Origin: Ailurus styani
Taxonomy: Eukaryota; Chordata; Mammalia; Carnivora; Ailuridae
Direction: 5' to 3'
Length of the DNA: 64,000 nucleotides
NCBI GenBank assembly: GCA_002007465.1
Contig: LNAC01000019.1
Span: 1,104,344-1,168,343, forward strand
In this document: one piece after another, positions 45,390-56,641 of the stretch
Layout of the letters: every line of letters begins with the position of its first letter
Position numbering within the stretch: the first letter of the stretch is position 1
Made by a program: the position numbers and the translations under genes
Notes under the pieces: model-generated
The model's input: only the letters and a program-made list of their open reading frames with translations
What the model was told of the DNA's origin: nothing
Database searches by the model: none

Positions 45390-46720
45390 ACCAAATGGGA
45401 CGATGAAAGAAATATTAGGCAGAGAGTCATCATCCCACCTAGGTGATGAACCCAAGGTTTTAGAGAGCTTGCCCAGTTTTATAAACCAAAAGATTTGCAC
45501 CATGTGAGATTTTCTAAAAGCATTTTCACCATATAGTACGATAGAGGTGGGCATAAACCCCATTCATTCATCTGGGAGAAATATCTTTAGATTTATATCG
45601 CTCTGAGGAAACATATTAAAATTTCATATTTCTTTCTGGAGTCTTATTCCTAACCGAGTTAGTGAACCTGTCATCTGTATATAAAGACTCACTTTCAAGG
45701 AGAATGAAAAATGGTTCTCTTCTATAATCAGGGACTCACCTCTGTATCCTCCCTAGTAACATCAGCAGTTGTTACTCAGGCTCCCTAGCAACCATGTCTC
45801 TCCATACCAGACAGCTTTATTTGAAACGATCTTCACTGGAGAAAAGGAAGTAGAAAATGTCCACATAAAAATAAAAATAAAACATGAAATGTCCATGAGG
45901 ATAAGTGCCATCAATGCTTACCTGGGGTGCTAAATAATTTTCCATGTATAATTTTAATAAAAAAGTTAAAAGACTATGGATTTGTCAGAGAGCTGAATAT
46001 ATTGTATTTTATCAAGTGAGAACTTTGTTCCTTCCACATATTATGCTAAAAGAACAGTAATATAAGAAGGGACAATTCTGCCCAAATGAGAAAGTTCAAA
46101 AAAGCAACATACCAGATATTTCATGAGAGTTTTGCGCTACTAAACACAATTTTGATGCAACAGCCTGTACTTTGAGTCTTTCTTCCTTGCAGCCTCTGGG
46201 TGAGCTAGTTTCTATATTGAGCTGGTTCTCAGAGCCAAAGGTCTGACAGAACATAGGAAAGTTTAAGCAAACAGTTCACTTTATTTGAAACGGATTTACT
46301 ACTGTCATCAAGAACACCATGTCCCTCATGGCCTCATTTTATGGCCCTTGCACCTGATGGGCTGGCTCATGACAAACTCATTCCTCGTCAGTGCCCATTA
46401 CCTGCCTAAGCCTTCCCCAGGGGCCCTCCATGCAACCTCCACGCAGGATCTCACTTTGAATCCAGTATTCTCTCAGACAATAGCAGTGATCACAAACAGC
46501 CAAACTTCATTTTCTAATCACCAACCGAGTGACTGATTCTCATATCTGAATGAAAAAGTTACCCCAAAAAATCATACTTTACAGAAATGATTGATATTCT
46601 AAACCAGGAATATTTCATATGTATATTAAGCAAATATATCATTATATATCATATACTATGCCTTCAAATCTTACTTTACACATAAAGATATGGTATCTTA
46701 GGGAAATACTTGTTAAATAA
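45390..46720. other. unassigned DNA, with a GC-richer patch at 46300-46520
   Basis: An 83-codon frame at 46285-46536 spans the GC-richer patch but has no domain I recognise. 45745-45795 carries two similar CCTAG(T/C)AAC half-sites (see findings). Otherwise nothing recognised. Confidence 0.4.
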
Positions 46721-46722
46721 AA

Positions 46723-46746
46723 GTAATAATAATAATAATAATAATG
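46723..46746 (+). repeat. (AAT)n microsatellite
   Basis: Seven AAT units. Confidence 0.95.
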
Positions 46747-46747
46747 T

Positions 46748-46910
46748 GTTTACAAATAGGTAGCATCCTAAACTTTTAAAACTATTATTACCCCCATGTT
46801 ATAAACAAAGAAACTAAGACAATGATTTTTCAATGTCACATAGTAAATTAGCGACAGGACAGGACAAGAACCAAGGTCTCCTCCCTATAAGCTCAGGACA
46901 CTGAGACAAA
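46748..46910 (-). repeat. MIR, minus strand
   Basis: tattacccccatgttataaa, caaagaaactaagacaatga and atgtcacatagtaaattagc match reversed MIR. Confidence 0.75.
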
Positions 46911-48537
46911 TTCTGGGCCTCTTTGAATTAGCATAGACCAGAGCTGAAAACCCTCTTCATGGTTCTTCAGTCTTTCCAGGTCCCAGGTCAGTCCTGTGTC
47001 AGTTCATGTTCTTCCTTCCCCTTTAGGACAACGATTTGCTCCCAAATCATAGAAAAATGAAGAAAGACCACACTGATTTAAATGCCTGGCTTTGTCGCTC
47101 TACTTGCAAGGGAAGGAGAACAATGTAACCTTAAGATATATGGAACAAAACAAGATATTTAACTATGGACCCAACAATTTAGACAATGCTTAATTACTCA
47201 ACACTTAACCTCTAGACACTTTTCTAGACATTTGGAAAACAATACAAAGAGAACAGACAATAGTATCTTCCTTCATGTAGCACACATTCTAGGAAAAAGA
47301 AATGAACAATAACTTAGAAATATAATATATAGGGCAATATTAGATCATGATAAATCCAACGGGATAAAAATAAGGCAGGGTAGGGAGTTTGGGAATAGTG
47401 GACAGTGGATGGGAGTGGGGTGTTCAGGGTATAGAACAATGGATCATGCAGAGTCCCCCCACCTCAAGAGAATTTAGTAGAGCCTAGTGAGGGAAAGAGT
47501 AAGATATTGCCTTTTTAGAACTAAATGTTTTTTAATTTATATATTAAAATTGACTATATATTGACATTGCCCCTAAATATGTCTGAAATTCAATTTAACT
47601 ATTGAGACATTTGAGATAATTTATCCCATTTCTCCACAGGAAAATGACCAAAATACTGAAGGTGTTTGGAAGAGAACAATTTTTGAATATTTTAAAAACT
47701 ATTTCTAAGTCTGTTCTTCAATAACCACAAATGAATTTTTGAAAGATAAAAAAATTCAATAAGAAGAGAAAATTCCATTTGCTTTGTATCTATAGCAGAA
47801 CTCAATCAGATTACTTGGATTTGGTCAAGATTTCTACTTGATTAACATTTTATGATTCATTTAAAATGTCATGTAAATTGTAGAGTATCGCTGAGCCAAG
47901 CCAGACGTGATCTGTTAGCATTTTATTATATCTGACAAACCCTAATTTGGTTTGTTTTCATTTCTGTGGCTTAAACTAGTGTAAAAAATGAATTACATGT
48001 AAACTATGATTAAAAATTGTTATCAAAAGTTGCCATCATTTTGCTTGAAGCCTGTTTATTGGAGAATAATCTCATTCTCTTAACTTGCAAGGAAAAGAGG
48101 CAAGTATCTCCGTTAATTACTGTTTCATTGCTAGTACCCCAGAGCAAGCACAGTTAAAGTGTTCAATGTTGCAAAGTAATTGGCAAGAACTTAGAAGAAC
48201 CAGGACATATAAATTTGCACTAACAACCTAAGCTAATTGGGAAAATGGAAATAAATACAAGAATTTAGTGACTATCCAGCACTGAGATAAGAGTGGCTGA
48301 CAGTGAGCACAATTCAAGAACACAAGTTCAACTAAACTTGTAACAGTTATGAGACACTTTAATTGGGATTTCAAATGAAATAATGTGCTCAGATGGCCTG
48401 TATTTAATCACTGTGCACATGTACCTGAGAGGAAAATATCTGTTTCAACAAATGGCCACAGCAAGTAGCAATTTTTTATGTCTTCACTTCCTCTAAAATA
48501 CATATTACTAAAACAGACGAATCTTTTTGTGAATGCC
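46911..48537. other. repeat-poor AT-rich block
   Basis: 1.6 kb with no interspersed repeat recognised. 47880-48250 in particular is free of simple repeats and rich in homeodomain-type cores (for example gttaattac, gctaattgg). No coding signal. Confidence 0.45.
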
Positions 48538-48549
48538 GAAAAATGCCTC

Positions 48550-48728
48550 GGGGCGCCTGGGTGGCTCATTGGGTTAAGCCCCTGCCTTTGATCTCAGGGT
48601 CCTGTGATAGAGCCCCACATCAGGCTGAGCAGAGAGCCTGCTTCCTCCTCTCTCTGCCTGCCTCTCTGCCTACTTGTGATCTCTCTCTGTGTCAAGTGAA
48701 TAAATACAATCTTTAAAAAAGAGAGAGA
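48550..48728 (+). mobile_element. CAN-SINE with internal deletions, plus strand
   Basis: Compared with the copy at 14598 it lacks roughly 16 bases after ctgcctt (the cggctcaggtcatgat part) and some bases around aggctgagcag. Perfect 12-bp flanks gaaaaatgcctc at 48538-48549 and 48733-48744. Confidence 0.94.
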
Positions 48729-48785
48729 GAAAGAAAAATGCCTCAAAACATTGTCACCAAATTGAAAATCTGTCACTGTTGCATT

Positions 48786-49097
48786 GAGAGAGAAAGAAAG
48801 AAGAAAAGAAAGAAGAGAGAGAGAGAAAGAAAGAGAGAGAGAGAAAGAAAGATAGAAGAAAGAAAGAAAGAAAGGAGAAAAGAAAGAAGAGAGAGAGAAA
48901 GAAAGAGAAAGAAAGAAAAATAGAAGAAAGAAAGAAAGAAAGGAGAAAAGAAAGAAGAGAGAGAGAAAGAAAGAAAGAGAAAGAGAGAGAGAGAAAGGAA
49001 GAAAGAAAGAAAGAAGAAAGAAAGAAAGAAAAAGAAAGAAAGAAAGAAAGGAAGGAAGGAAGGAAGGAAGGAAGGAAGGAAGGAAGGAAGGAAGGAA

Positions 49098-49167
<70 letters not shown>

Positions 49168-49170
49168 AAA
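48786..49170 (+). repeat. 385-bp polypurine tract (GAAA/GGAA)n
   Basis: Only two pyrimidines (T at 48853 and 48921) in 385 bases. A 68-bp unit starting at each T is repeated in tandem (48853-48920 and 48921-48988), almost identical over its first 50 bases. Then comes a GGAA block (about 49050-49102) and a pure GAAA block (to 49170). The tract starts about 40 bases outside the SINE's second target-site copy, so it is not the SINE tail. Confidence 0.97.
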
Positions 49171-49800
49171 TTCCCCACTATGTAGCCCATCACCTGAGTG
49201 ATGTGCATTATAGGGAGATATTTCTACCTAGGTGATAATCAAATGTGCATATGCTAACCAAAGGACAAAACACCATAGATCACTGGCATTCCTCTAAATG
49301 TTATCACAAATAAAATTATTATTATTGTTTTTATAGCTTAGTTGCCTGAGGTCATTGAACAGAACACATACTCTCCAGAACACAGTGGGGTTTGGGGGGA
49401 GCGGTGGTATATTTCTTTCTTGAAAGTTCAGCCACAGCAAATCATTTTTTTTTAAGTTGTTGGTTGAGACCTCTGACGTGGAGTCTAGTAATCAAGTGAA
49501 ACAGATGCTGTACAGTAAGGGAAGAAGTGTGCAATGAGGCAGTAAGTGCTTACAGGGTAAACACCCCATCAGGATGGTAGGTACACCCTGCTCATTTGAA
49601 GGTAGCTCTGTGGTACCATTATACATGAGGCAAATGGAGCAGAGAATTCACACACACTGCCAGTATCTTAGCTTTATATTTTCCTTATTTAAATACATAT
49701 CAATAATATACTTATCCCAGCTCTCAATCCCACCCCAACCCCTTTACTTCTCTCCCCAGGCCCAGTGATGTGCTAGAGCTGGCTAATATGAGAGATGATG
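49171..49800. other. unassigned DNA
   Basis: No repeat or exon recognised. Confidence 0.4.
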
Positions 49801-49804
49801 GTGG

Positions 49805-50035
49805 CTATAAAGTCTTCAGGATCTGATCCCTTCTCCTTTCCAGGCTCATCTTCCACGGCTTACCCACCTCCTCAGTGTTCCCTGTGTCCCTGGACTGCTA
49901 CCATTCCTAGATCCTTCCCATACTTATGTGACTGCTCTCTTCCAAGAACAACCCTGACTGGCTAATATCTACTTATCCAAGTCCTACTTCAGCTGCCAAC
50001 CCCTCCATGAAGTCCCCCTAGTTTGTACTCATAAG
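49805..50035 (+). repeat. L2 remnant, plus strand
   Basis: ttcaggatctgatcccttct, ccaggctcatcttccacggc, tccaagtcctacttcagctg and ccctccatgaagtcccccta match L2 order upstream of its 3' end. Confidence 0.7.
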
Positions 50036-50088
50036 GAATGGTTTAGAGTTAGGAGAGATATGCTTGAAAAAGCCAGTGTTGCCACTTA

Positions 50089-50195
50089 CTAGGGAGGGTA
50101 CATATTGCATGGAGCACTGGGTGTGGTGCATAAACAATGAATCTTGGATCACTGAAAAAATTTTTTAAAAAGAAAAAAAGGAAAAAAAAGAAAGA
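50089..50195 (+). mobile_element. very short L1 3' end, plus strand
   Basis: gagggtacatattgcatgga, gcactgggtgtggtgcataa and acaatgaatcttggatcact, then an A-rich tail. Only about 70 bases of L1 3' UTR remain, closely matching 21311-21371. Target-site duplication not identified. Confidence 0.85.
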
Positions 50196-50459
50196 ACTTC
50201 TGCTCATGGGATGACCCCTGTTTTCTCATTTGTAAAATGAGAGTATTAACATGTGTTTGTCGCTGTCAGCTAGTGTCTCAAGGTTTGTACAAAGTAAAAA
50301 AAAAAATCTTTGTACAAAGTAAATATCCATACACTGCTGTGCTAATTAATACCACCTGATCTTTCAGAAGTCCTTGTCAGTTCTATAATAGTGTTTATTA
50401 GATCATATAATAATTGTTCGCTTGTCAATATCCTCAGGTAGAAATGTTCTGCTCAGCTT

Positions 50460-50550
50460 TAGGTCTCTAGTGACCAGAAGGGTCCTGACACATAGTATGT
50501 GATCAATACATGTATGCTTTATTAATGTATGAACAGTAAAGCAATTAATC
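50460..50550 (+). repeat. L2-like 3' end, plus strand
   Basis: gggtcctgacacatagtatg followed by tgatcaatacatgtatgctt resembles the L2/MIR end phrase. Confidence 0.5.
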
Positions 50551-52490
50551 ATCCACTGGTCATATTTAATGTACTTTATATTAGTGTGCTTTAAAATATT
50601 CTCAGTTGAGCCACTCAGGTATGGTTCTTTCTTATCATATGGATTAAATGAAAATGGAAGAGTATATTCCCATAGAACAATGGTCCAGAAATCAGTGGTA
50701 CCCATTACTTCTGGAAGTAGAGGTGAATTAAGTTCTGAAAATAGGAAAGTATAAATAGAAAGATACAAGAGAAGGTGCAAGGAAGGTGCAAGAAAGGATC
50801 TGTCTTGGGGGAAACTGAGTCCCACTGAATGTTGAGTCCTTCAGCCGGAGCATGTGGTAGATTGCACATAGAAGAGGAAGTCACAGTCAAAATCTATAAA
50901 TAGAAAGAAACAAAACATCACAGAAGAATCTGCTGATGAAACAAAGAGTATAACTGCAGGTAAAGAGTTGCAGGTAAAAAGCAACCTAAGATTGTTTTAA
51001 ACATCAAAAGAAACAAAGGAAATTATATAACCTATAAAGCAAAATGAAGATTTAAAAGGCAGCTAAACATGGGTGTGAAATGTGCAATCAGTGCAAAAAA
51101 AAAATCTTAGTGGATGGATTTAAGAACAGTCTGGGCACCGGTAAGGAAAGAATTAGAGATAGAGGACAGACGTGAGAAGGAGAATGACCTAACCCACACC
51201 TGGGATCTCTGAATTCAAAGATCATGGCACAAACTCAGTACTTAGAAAGTACTTGTATGCCCAAGATACTGAAAGCAAAGTAAATATGTAACAAATTCTT
51301 CAGTCAGACTGTTTCAGGTACAACTATATATTCAGCAGCTACCAAGCTATTTATTTTATCTTGGACAGAACTATATGAATGATCCTCATGACATTTTCTA
51401 TGAGACAGTTCTCCACATTTTGCCTAATATTAATATATACCACAGTGGTATATAATGATTACAGAAATTATTTCAGAATTAAGGGAGGGTTCATGATTGA
51501 GGCAGAACCTCCCCTCGAAATACCATACACTGAACATAATATGGAAACTTTAGGCAGCCATACAAGTCATCTCTACCTCTGTGATTTATAGTTTAAATTA
51601 TGATTATAGTTTATAGTTTCAGTATTAGTTAAATAATGATTACATATAAACCTGGCTTTTCCTACTGGAGTGATTTTCAAACACACATGCTAAAAGAAGG
51701 ATTTTCATTTATCTTCTTAGACAACTAATAAAATTGGGGAGTAATCATAAACTGGCACCTGTGATTTTCTTCGTTAGCCATCAGGAGAGTCTGTGGGTAG
51801 TCATTGGGTTTTTCCATGTAGGAGGTCGAGGTTCCAGACTAATTTCCTGGCTGCAGATCAACGTTGTGTATACAACCTGGGGATGGTGGTACCAGTTCTC
51901 TAACAAAAAGTGCTGAGAGCAGCTCCTTAAGGAGCAAATTCCAGGAGGAGCAAAATTTTTGGAACATAGAATGAACCGAAATACCAAAATAGCAAAGATA
52001 GACACAGAAAGATCCCATCTCAAAGGTAACAATGAAGGAGGATCTGATTCCAGTCCTTTTCATACAGATATCAGAAACATCTTTCCTATGAAAATGATAT
52101 TAGAGAGAACAGACATTTTATATCATCTAACATCAGGTCCAAAGAAAGTACAGGGAAATGCTCTCCAAGACTAAACATGGTGAAATAGTAACAATAATAG
52201 CTCCTTGCATTTAGGGAGCATGATTCCAGTTAGGATTCTATTTTATATTCTCTACTTCCCTGTGGAGAGGTGGGACTTCTTAATTGTCATCACTTTACAG
52301 AGAAAGAAGCTGAGAAACCCAATGGTTAAGAGACATGCTTCAAGTTGCCCAACGGATGGACCTAATAGTTTCTTTTCATTTCACCATTAGTGCAGTTGTT
52401 TTGAAATAGCCCTTGCTGTTAGGGAGGACTTCAGGCACAGGAAGAAAACATACCTTTGTAATAGTGTTCTCAGTGGGAATCACGATAGTC
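50551..52490. other. unassigned DNA, repeat-poor
   Basis: Nearly 2 kb without a recognised repeat. Frames such as 50403-50825 (-, 140 codons) and 51734-51916 (+) carry no domain I recognise; no splice-site-bounded exon can be argued. Confidence 0.4.
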
Positions 52491-52499
52491 TCATTCTCT

Positions 52500-53205
52500 C
52501 TGTGCCCAGAACTGTACTCACCATCTTCCTACTAGTGTCCACCATCCATCAAGCTGCTCTACCTTGACCCTTCTTTCCCCCTCACTCCCAATCTAGCACT
52601 AAATCTTAATAAGTCTACCTACTAAATGCCTCTCAATACTTCAATACATGCCCCTGCCACCATCACAGCTAGACCTCCATTACCTCCTGCCTGGATTACA
52701 GGCTCCCACCCTGCAGAATTGCCCTCTTCAATCTATTCCTTTCTCTGTGGTGATAGTAATTTTTCTAAAACCACATCTGGTCAGGACTGCAGCCTGCTAT
52801 GTCCTCTTCAATTGTTTTTCAATGACCTCAGTGTGATATGTACCCAACTTCTGAAATGGCTTAAAAGGTTTTTTTTTAATCTGGCCCCAGTTTCTATCCA
52901 GTCTCATCTTGCATGCCTGCCATTTTGTTTCGTCTCTCCCACCATGCCTTCATCCTTCAGAGCCCTGCTCATGCTGTTCCTGCAACTGTGAGCACTGCCC
53001 ATTTCCTTACCACTTATACCAGCAAACATCTATTTACACTTCAAACCTCTTAGCTGTCATCTTGCTTGGGAAACTGGGTCACAGTGTATGTGCTAGAACT
53101 TGCCTGTGTTCCCCATCTGACTGTATACACTGTGAGGGCAGGGTACATGTTCGACTTACTTCTGAAACACTAGGGTCTTGCAGTGCCCATGAAATACTTT
53201 TTCTT
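52500..53205 (+). repeat. L2 LINE 3' part, plus strand, 0.7 kb
   Basis: Long legible L2 order: tcctgcctggattacaggct, tctaaaaccacatctggtca, aatctggccccagtttctat, ttcagagccctgctcatgct, cactgtgagggcagggtaca. The 121-codon frame at 52626-52991 lies in this element and is not a host gene. Confidence 0.8.
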
Positions 53206-53214
53206 TACATAGTT

Positions 53215-53540
53215 TTAACTTCTATGAAAATATAAAATAGTTACATGTCTAAATCATAAGTAAAAACCTCAGTAACTTTCCACAAATTGAACACACTCTG
53301 TATGCAGCAGCCAGATTAAGAAATAGAACATTGCATACTCACCAGAAGTCCCCCATTGTGCCCAGTCCAGTCCATACATCCCCATGGGTAATCACAATCC
53401 TGTTTTATAATAGCATAGATTGATTTTTATTTGCTTTTAATTTATATAAATTATATAGCACATTGCTTTTAGGTTTGGATTCTTTTCTTCGACATTATGT
53501 TAATAAAATTCATCCACAGTGTTGTAGGTGGTTATAGATC
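53215..53540 (-). repeat. old L1 3' end, minus strand
   Basis: cagattaagaaatagaacat, caatcctgttttataatagc, cgacattatgttaataaaat and tcatccacagtgttgtaggt match the reversed 3' end of mid-age L1. Confidence 0.7.
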
Positions 53541-54140
53541 ATTCACTCTCATTACACTAGTGCCCAATAAATATTTATTAAATAAAGATAATGAATGAAA
53601 CGATAATCACAAAAATCCAGAAGAGGAAATAAGTCTCTACATGTTGTGGAATGAAGGAAATGGACCAACACTCTAGTCTTCAATCTGAGTCTCCTAAGAT
53701 CACAGGAGATATACCATTTGGTTCAATGTGCCCCACCACCCTCCCCCATCTCATAATAGTAAATTGGAACATCAGCAGCAATGGGACCAATCACTCTTTT
53801 TCTTTTGCTTTATTTTTAAGGTGTGTCACCTCCATAATCAGAATCGCAGAGCCAGGTGCAAAGGGCAGCATTTAAATTATAGGATGATGACTGGAACACA
53901 ACCTTCCTGGATATTAAAAACCAGCAATACAGACATTAAGTACTGAGTGACTTCCTGCTTTTTGTGCTTTACGGTATCCCTTTCCATATGCCAAATGGTC
54001 TGTGAATTCCATCTGTCAGGACTTAGGGATGCACAAAGCAAGGAAAAGAAGCAGCAAATTGGAACGTAATAGAAAGGGGACAGAACACAGAGACAGAGGG
54101 TTGATGTGTGAAAGCATCATGTGGGGATCTCAGAAGCATT
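53541..54140. other. unassigned DNA
   Basis: No repeat or exon recognised. Confidence 0.4.
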
Positions 54141-54144
54141 GCCA

Positions 54145-54315
54145 TGGCTCTCAACTCTGGCTTCAAATGAAAATCTCTTGGAGAAAATACTGGTGGCTAG
54201 CTCAATCCCAGACCAGTTATTTCAGGATTACTGTGGGCGGGGTTCTGGCATCAGTATTTTTTCAAAGCTTCCCAGGTGGTTCTCACATGCAACCAGGTTT
54301 GAGAACCACTGGTTA
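54145..54315 (-). repeat. MER5-type DNA transposon remnant (hAT-Charlie class)
   Basis: Ends with ggtttgagaaccactggtta, the terminal inverted repeat of MER5/MER20-like elements, and starts with a degraded ctctcaactctggcttcaaa. Non-autonomous and ancient. Orientation uncertain because the ends are inverted repeats. Confidence 0.6.
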
Positions 54316-54355
54316 AAAACAAGGACCAGAGTGAAACAATAAACAGACACACCTG

Positions 54356-54525
54356 CAATTGTTCTCAAACTTTATTATGGGGAAAATGTCACCTGGAGAG
54401 CTTGTTTAAATTGTAGATTCTCTCAAACCCACTCCACACAACCCCCAGAAGACCAGATTCAGTTGGTCTGATGAACTCTAGGAATCCACATTCGTTACAA
54501 GCTCCCAGTGATTCCAAGGCAGGAG
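54356..54525 (+). repeat. second MER5-type remnant
   Basis: gttctcaaactttattatgg, tcacctggagagcttgttta and ttcagttggtctgatgaact match MER5A order; the distal end is lost. It lies 40 bases from the previous one. Confidence 0.6.
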
Positions 54526-55180
54526 AAGCCCTGGGGAAGAAATGGCTGATGAGGACGAAGGAGCAGAGAGGTGGAGCCGATGCTGAGGACCTCTTCCTTG
54601 CCTTTCTCCAGAGTGAGTGCCCTAAAACTGAGTCCTGAAAGAGGTAACAGTTTTTTTTTCTCTAAAATGACGTTTGGTATAGGGTAACAGAAAATATTGT
54701 TACTTATTAACATTTCATTCACCTTTAAATCTTTCTGAGAGTATTTGAATATTATTGAATAGGCTCCAATTATATCTTCACTTTCCCTTCCCCAGTAGCA
54801 AACCCACCATGCTGGTTTGGAGATAGCATACTATTTGAACAGGAGAGTTCTGTAACCATGAGTGTGCTTTCATATGATAATTATCTGATACTTAAGCAGC
54901 CTTTAAAATTAAGAAAGCCAGTAGCTCAAGACTTGATTTGAATGACCAAATAGGTAGGTTGCATTAAATGGACTGTGAAGCTCCTTTCATTATGAGAAAT
55001 GAAGAATTCAGTTTGGGAACATCAGAGATTTTTTTTCCCCTTAACACCTGTTAAATCATCTTTGTCTACATTCCAAGAGATTGAAATGTAAAATATACTA
55101 CAGAAAGTAACTATGACACAAGATATAGCCAACAAAATTAACTGAAGGGTATATCCTTGAACTCGCTCAGGGATTCCCCA
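54526..55180. other. unassigned DNA
   Basis: No repeat or exon recognised. Confidence 0.4.
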
Positions 55181-55184
55181 GGCC

Positions 55185-55295
55185 ATATCAATCTGGACCT
55201 GTGGATGAATCAGATTGCCTACAGCTGTGTGATCTTTAGCATGTTTCTTGGACTTTCTGGACCATAGTTTCCTTGCTTGTAAAATGAAGCTGCTA
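55185..55295 (+). repeat. MIR, plus strand
   Basis: acagctgtgtgatctttagc, catagtttccttgcttgtaa and aatgaagctgctaataatag match MIR. Confidence 0.7.
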
Positions 55296-55480
55296 ATAAT
55301 AGCTCCATTTACTGAGCTCTGTACTAGCACCTTTCTTTATACAGTAACTCTATGAGCTATTATTATCCCATTGTATAGATGAGGAAATTGAGACTCCAAG
55401 AAGTTAGTTAACTAACCAAACATCAGGCTCCTAAGTGGCAGAATAAGAAGCCAGTTTCACTATCCTTGAAGTTCCTAGAG
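55296..55480 (-). repeat. MIR, minus strand, abutting the plus-strand MIR
   Basis: ccatttactgagctctgtac, tattatcccattgtatagat, gaggaaattgagactccaag and ctcctaagtggcagaataag match reversed MIR. Confidence 0.8.
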
Positions 55481-55489
55481 TTTAGCGTC

Positions 55490-55590
55490 CATCTTACTCA
55501 CCATCGCATCCCTTGGGTCTAGTATGTTTAGTACAGTGCCTGGCACAGAGCAGGAGTTCAGTAAACACTTCCTAAGTCATTGAATCAAAC
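55490..55590 (+). repeat. L2 3' end, plus strand
   Basis: gtacagtgcctggcacagag, caggagttcagtaaacactt and cattgaatcaa match the L2 3' terminus. Confidence 0.75.
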
Positions 55591-55652
55591 TAGCTCTAGA
55601 ACCATGTTCTCCACACCTCCAATTATTTTATTATATATGTATCAAGAAGTGG

Positions 55653-55696
55653 ACACTGGTATTAATATCCCAAAACACTGGTATTAATATCCCAAA
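55653..55696 (+). repeat. 22-bp tandem duplication
   Basis: The unit beginning acactggtattaatatccca occurs twice back to back with no mismatch. Confidence 0.95.
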
Positions 55697-55699
55697 ACA

Positions 55700-56417
55700 A
55701 ATTTTATAACTCAAGATTGGGAAAGGTTGAAAAGTGCAGTATTTTGTTTCAGGGGAGTTGAGAGGAGGATTTGCAGGGTGTTGGGTGGCAGATTTCTACA
55801 GTAACCAGAAAACAAGCCAGGACAGAATCTGGTATACTTCCCACCTTCTTAATTTTGTTTAAGGCCTGTTAGCTCATCTCAATTTCTTTATCTGTGAGAG
55901 CCAATGCGAATGCAATGATCCCTGTGGTTCATTCAATGCAAACTTCTATTGCATACACTCCTTTTTTTTTAAATTTTAATAAAAAGGCCATCTAGCACCC
56001 TGGTTTTAAATATCCTCCAACATTCACTTACCTAGGGGAAAATCCAACTATCCAATTTGCACAGGAGTATCTGTAAATGGAGTTGACTATTCAGACTTTT
56101 TGCATATCATATTTATTCAAGGATCTGCAGCCTTCTGTGCTCTATTTATCTTTAGTCTGTAGGTAGTCTCCTTTTCAGATGACAAGGAGGGGCAAATCAA
56201 ATATTATATTCAAAGTGAGCAAAATAATTCTATTTCACTCAACACTCCTTGAGTTTTCTTTTACTTAGATCAGCCTGTATAGCATTTAGAAAACTGTAGA
56301 AAACTCTATGCAAATAAGAGCTCTGTTAGATAGCATGTTTGGGAAATGGAAAGGACCAATGAGTCAAAAATTATCCTAGATTTAGAATGTTACCTTTAAC
56401 AATTATGGTCATGGGCC
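55700..56417. other. unassigned DNA
   Basis: No repeat or exon recognised. Confidence 0.4.
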
Positions 56418-56426
56418 ATAATTCTT

Positions 56427-56632
56427 TTTTTTTTAAGATTTATTTATCTATCTATCTATTTATTTATTTATTTTGAGAAAGAGGAAAAACAGGGGGAGGA
56501 GCAGAGGGAGAGTGTCTCAAGCAGACATTATGGAGCCTGATGTGTGGCTCCATCTCACAACCCCTGAGATCATGACCTGAGCTGAAACCAAGAGTCAGAT
56601 GCCTAACCAACTGAGCCACCCAGGCACCTCAG
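56427..56632 (-). mobile_element. older CAN-SINE, minus strand
   Basis: T-rich start with an ATCT/ATTT run, inverted head gagccacccaggcacctc near 56613-56630. Flanks ataattctt at 56418-56426 and 56633-56641 are an exact 9-bp target-site duplication. Confidence 0.94.
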
Positions 56633-56641
56633 ATAATTCTT

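Noticed and set aside
48594..49208. 204-codon minus-strand open frame rich in Ser, Phe and Leu
   Set aside because: It is a translation of the GAAA/GGAA purine tract and the adjacent SINE; no stop can arise in such a repeat, so the length means nothing.
50403..50825. 140-codon minus-strand frame
   Set aside because: No recognisable domain, no splice-site support and it overlaps an L2-like end; treated as chance in AT-rich DNA.
52626..52991. 121-codon plus-strand frame
   Set aside because: Inside a 0.7 kb L2 element.
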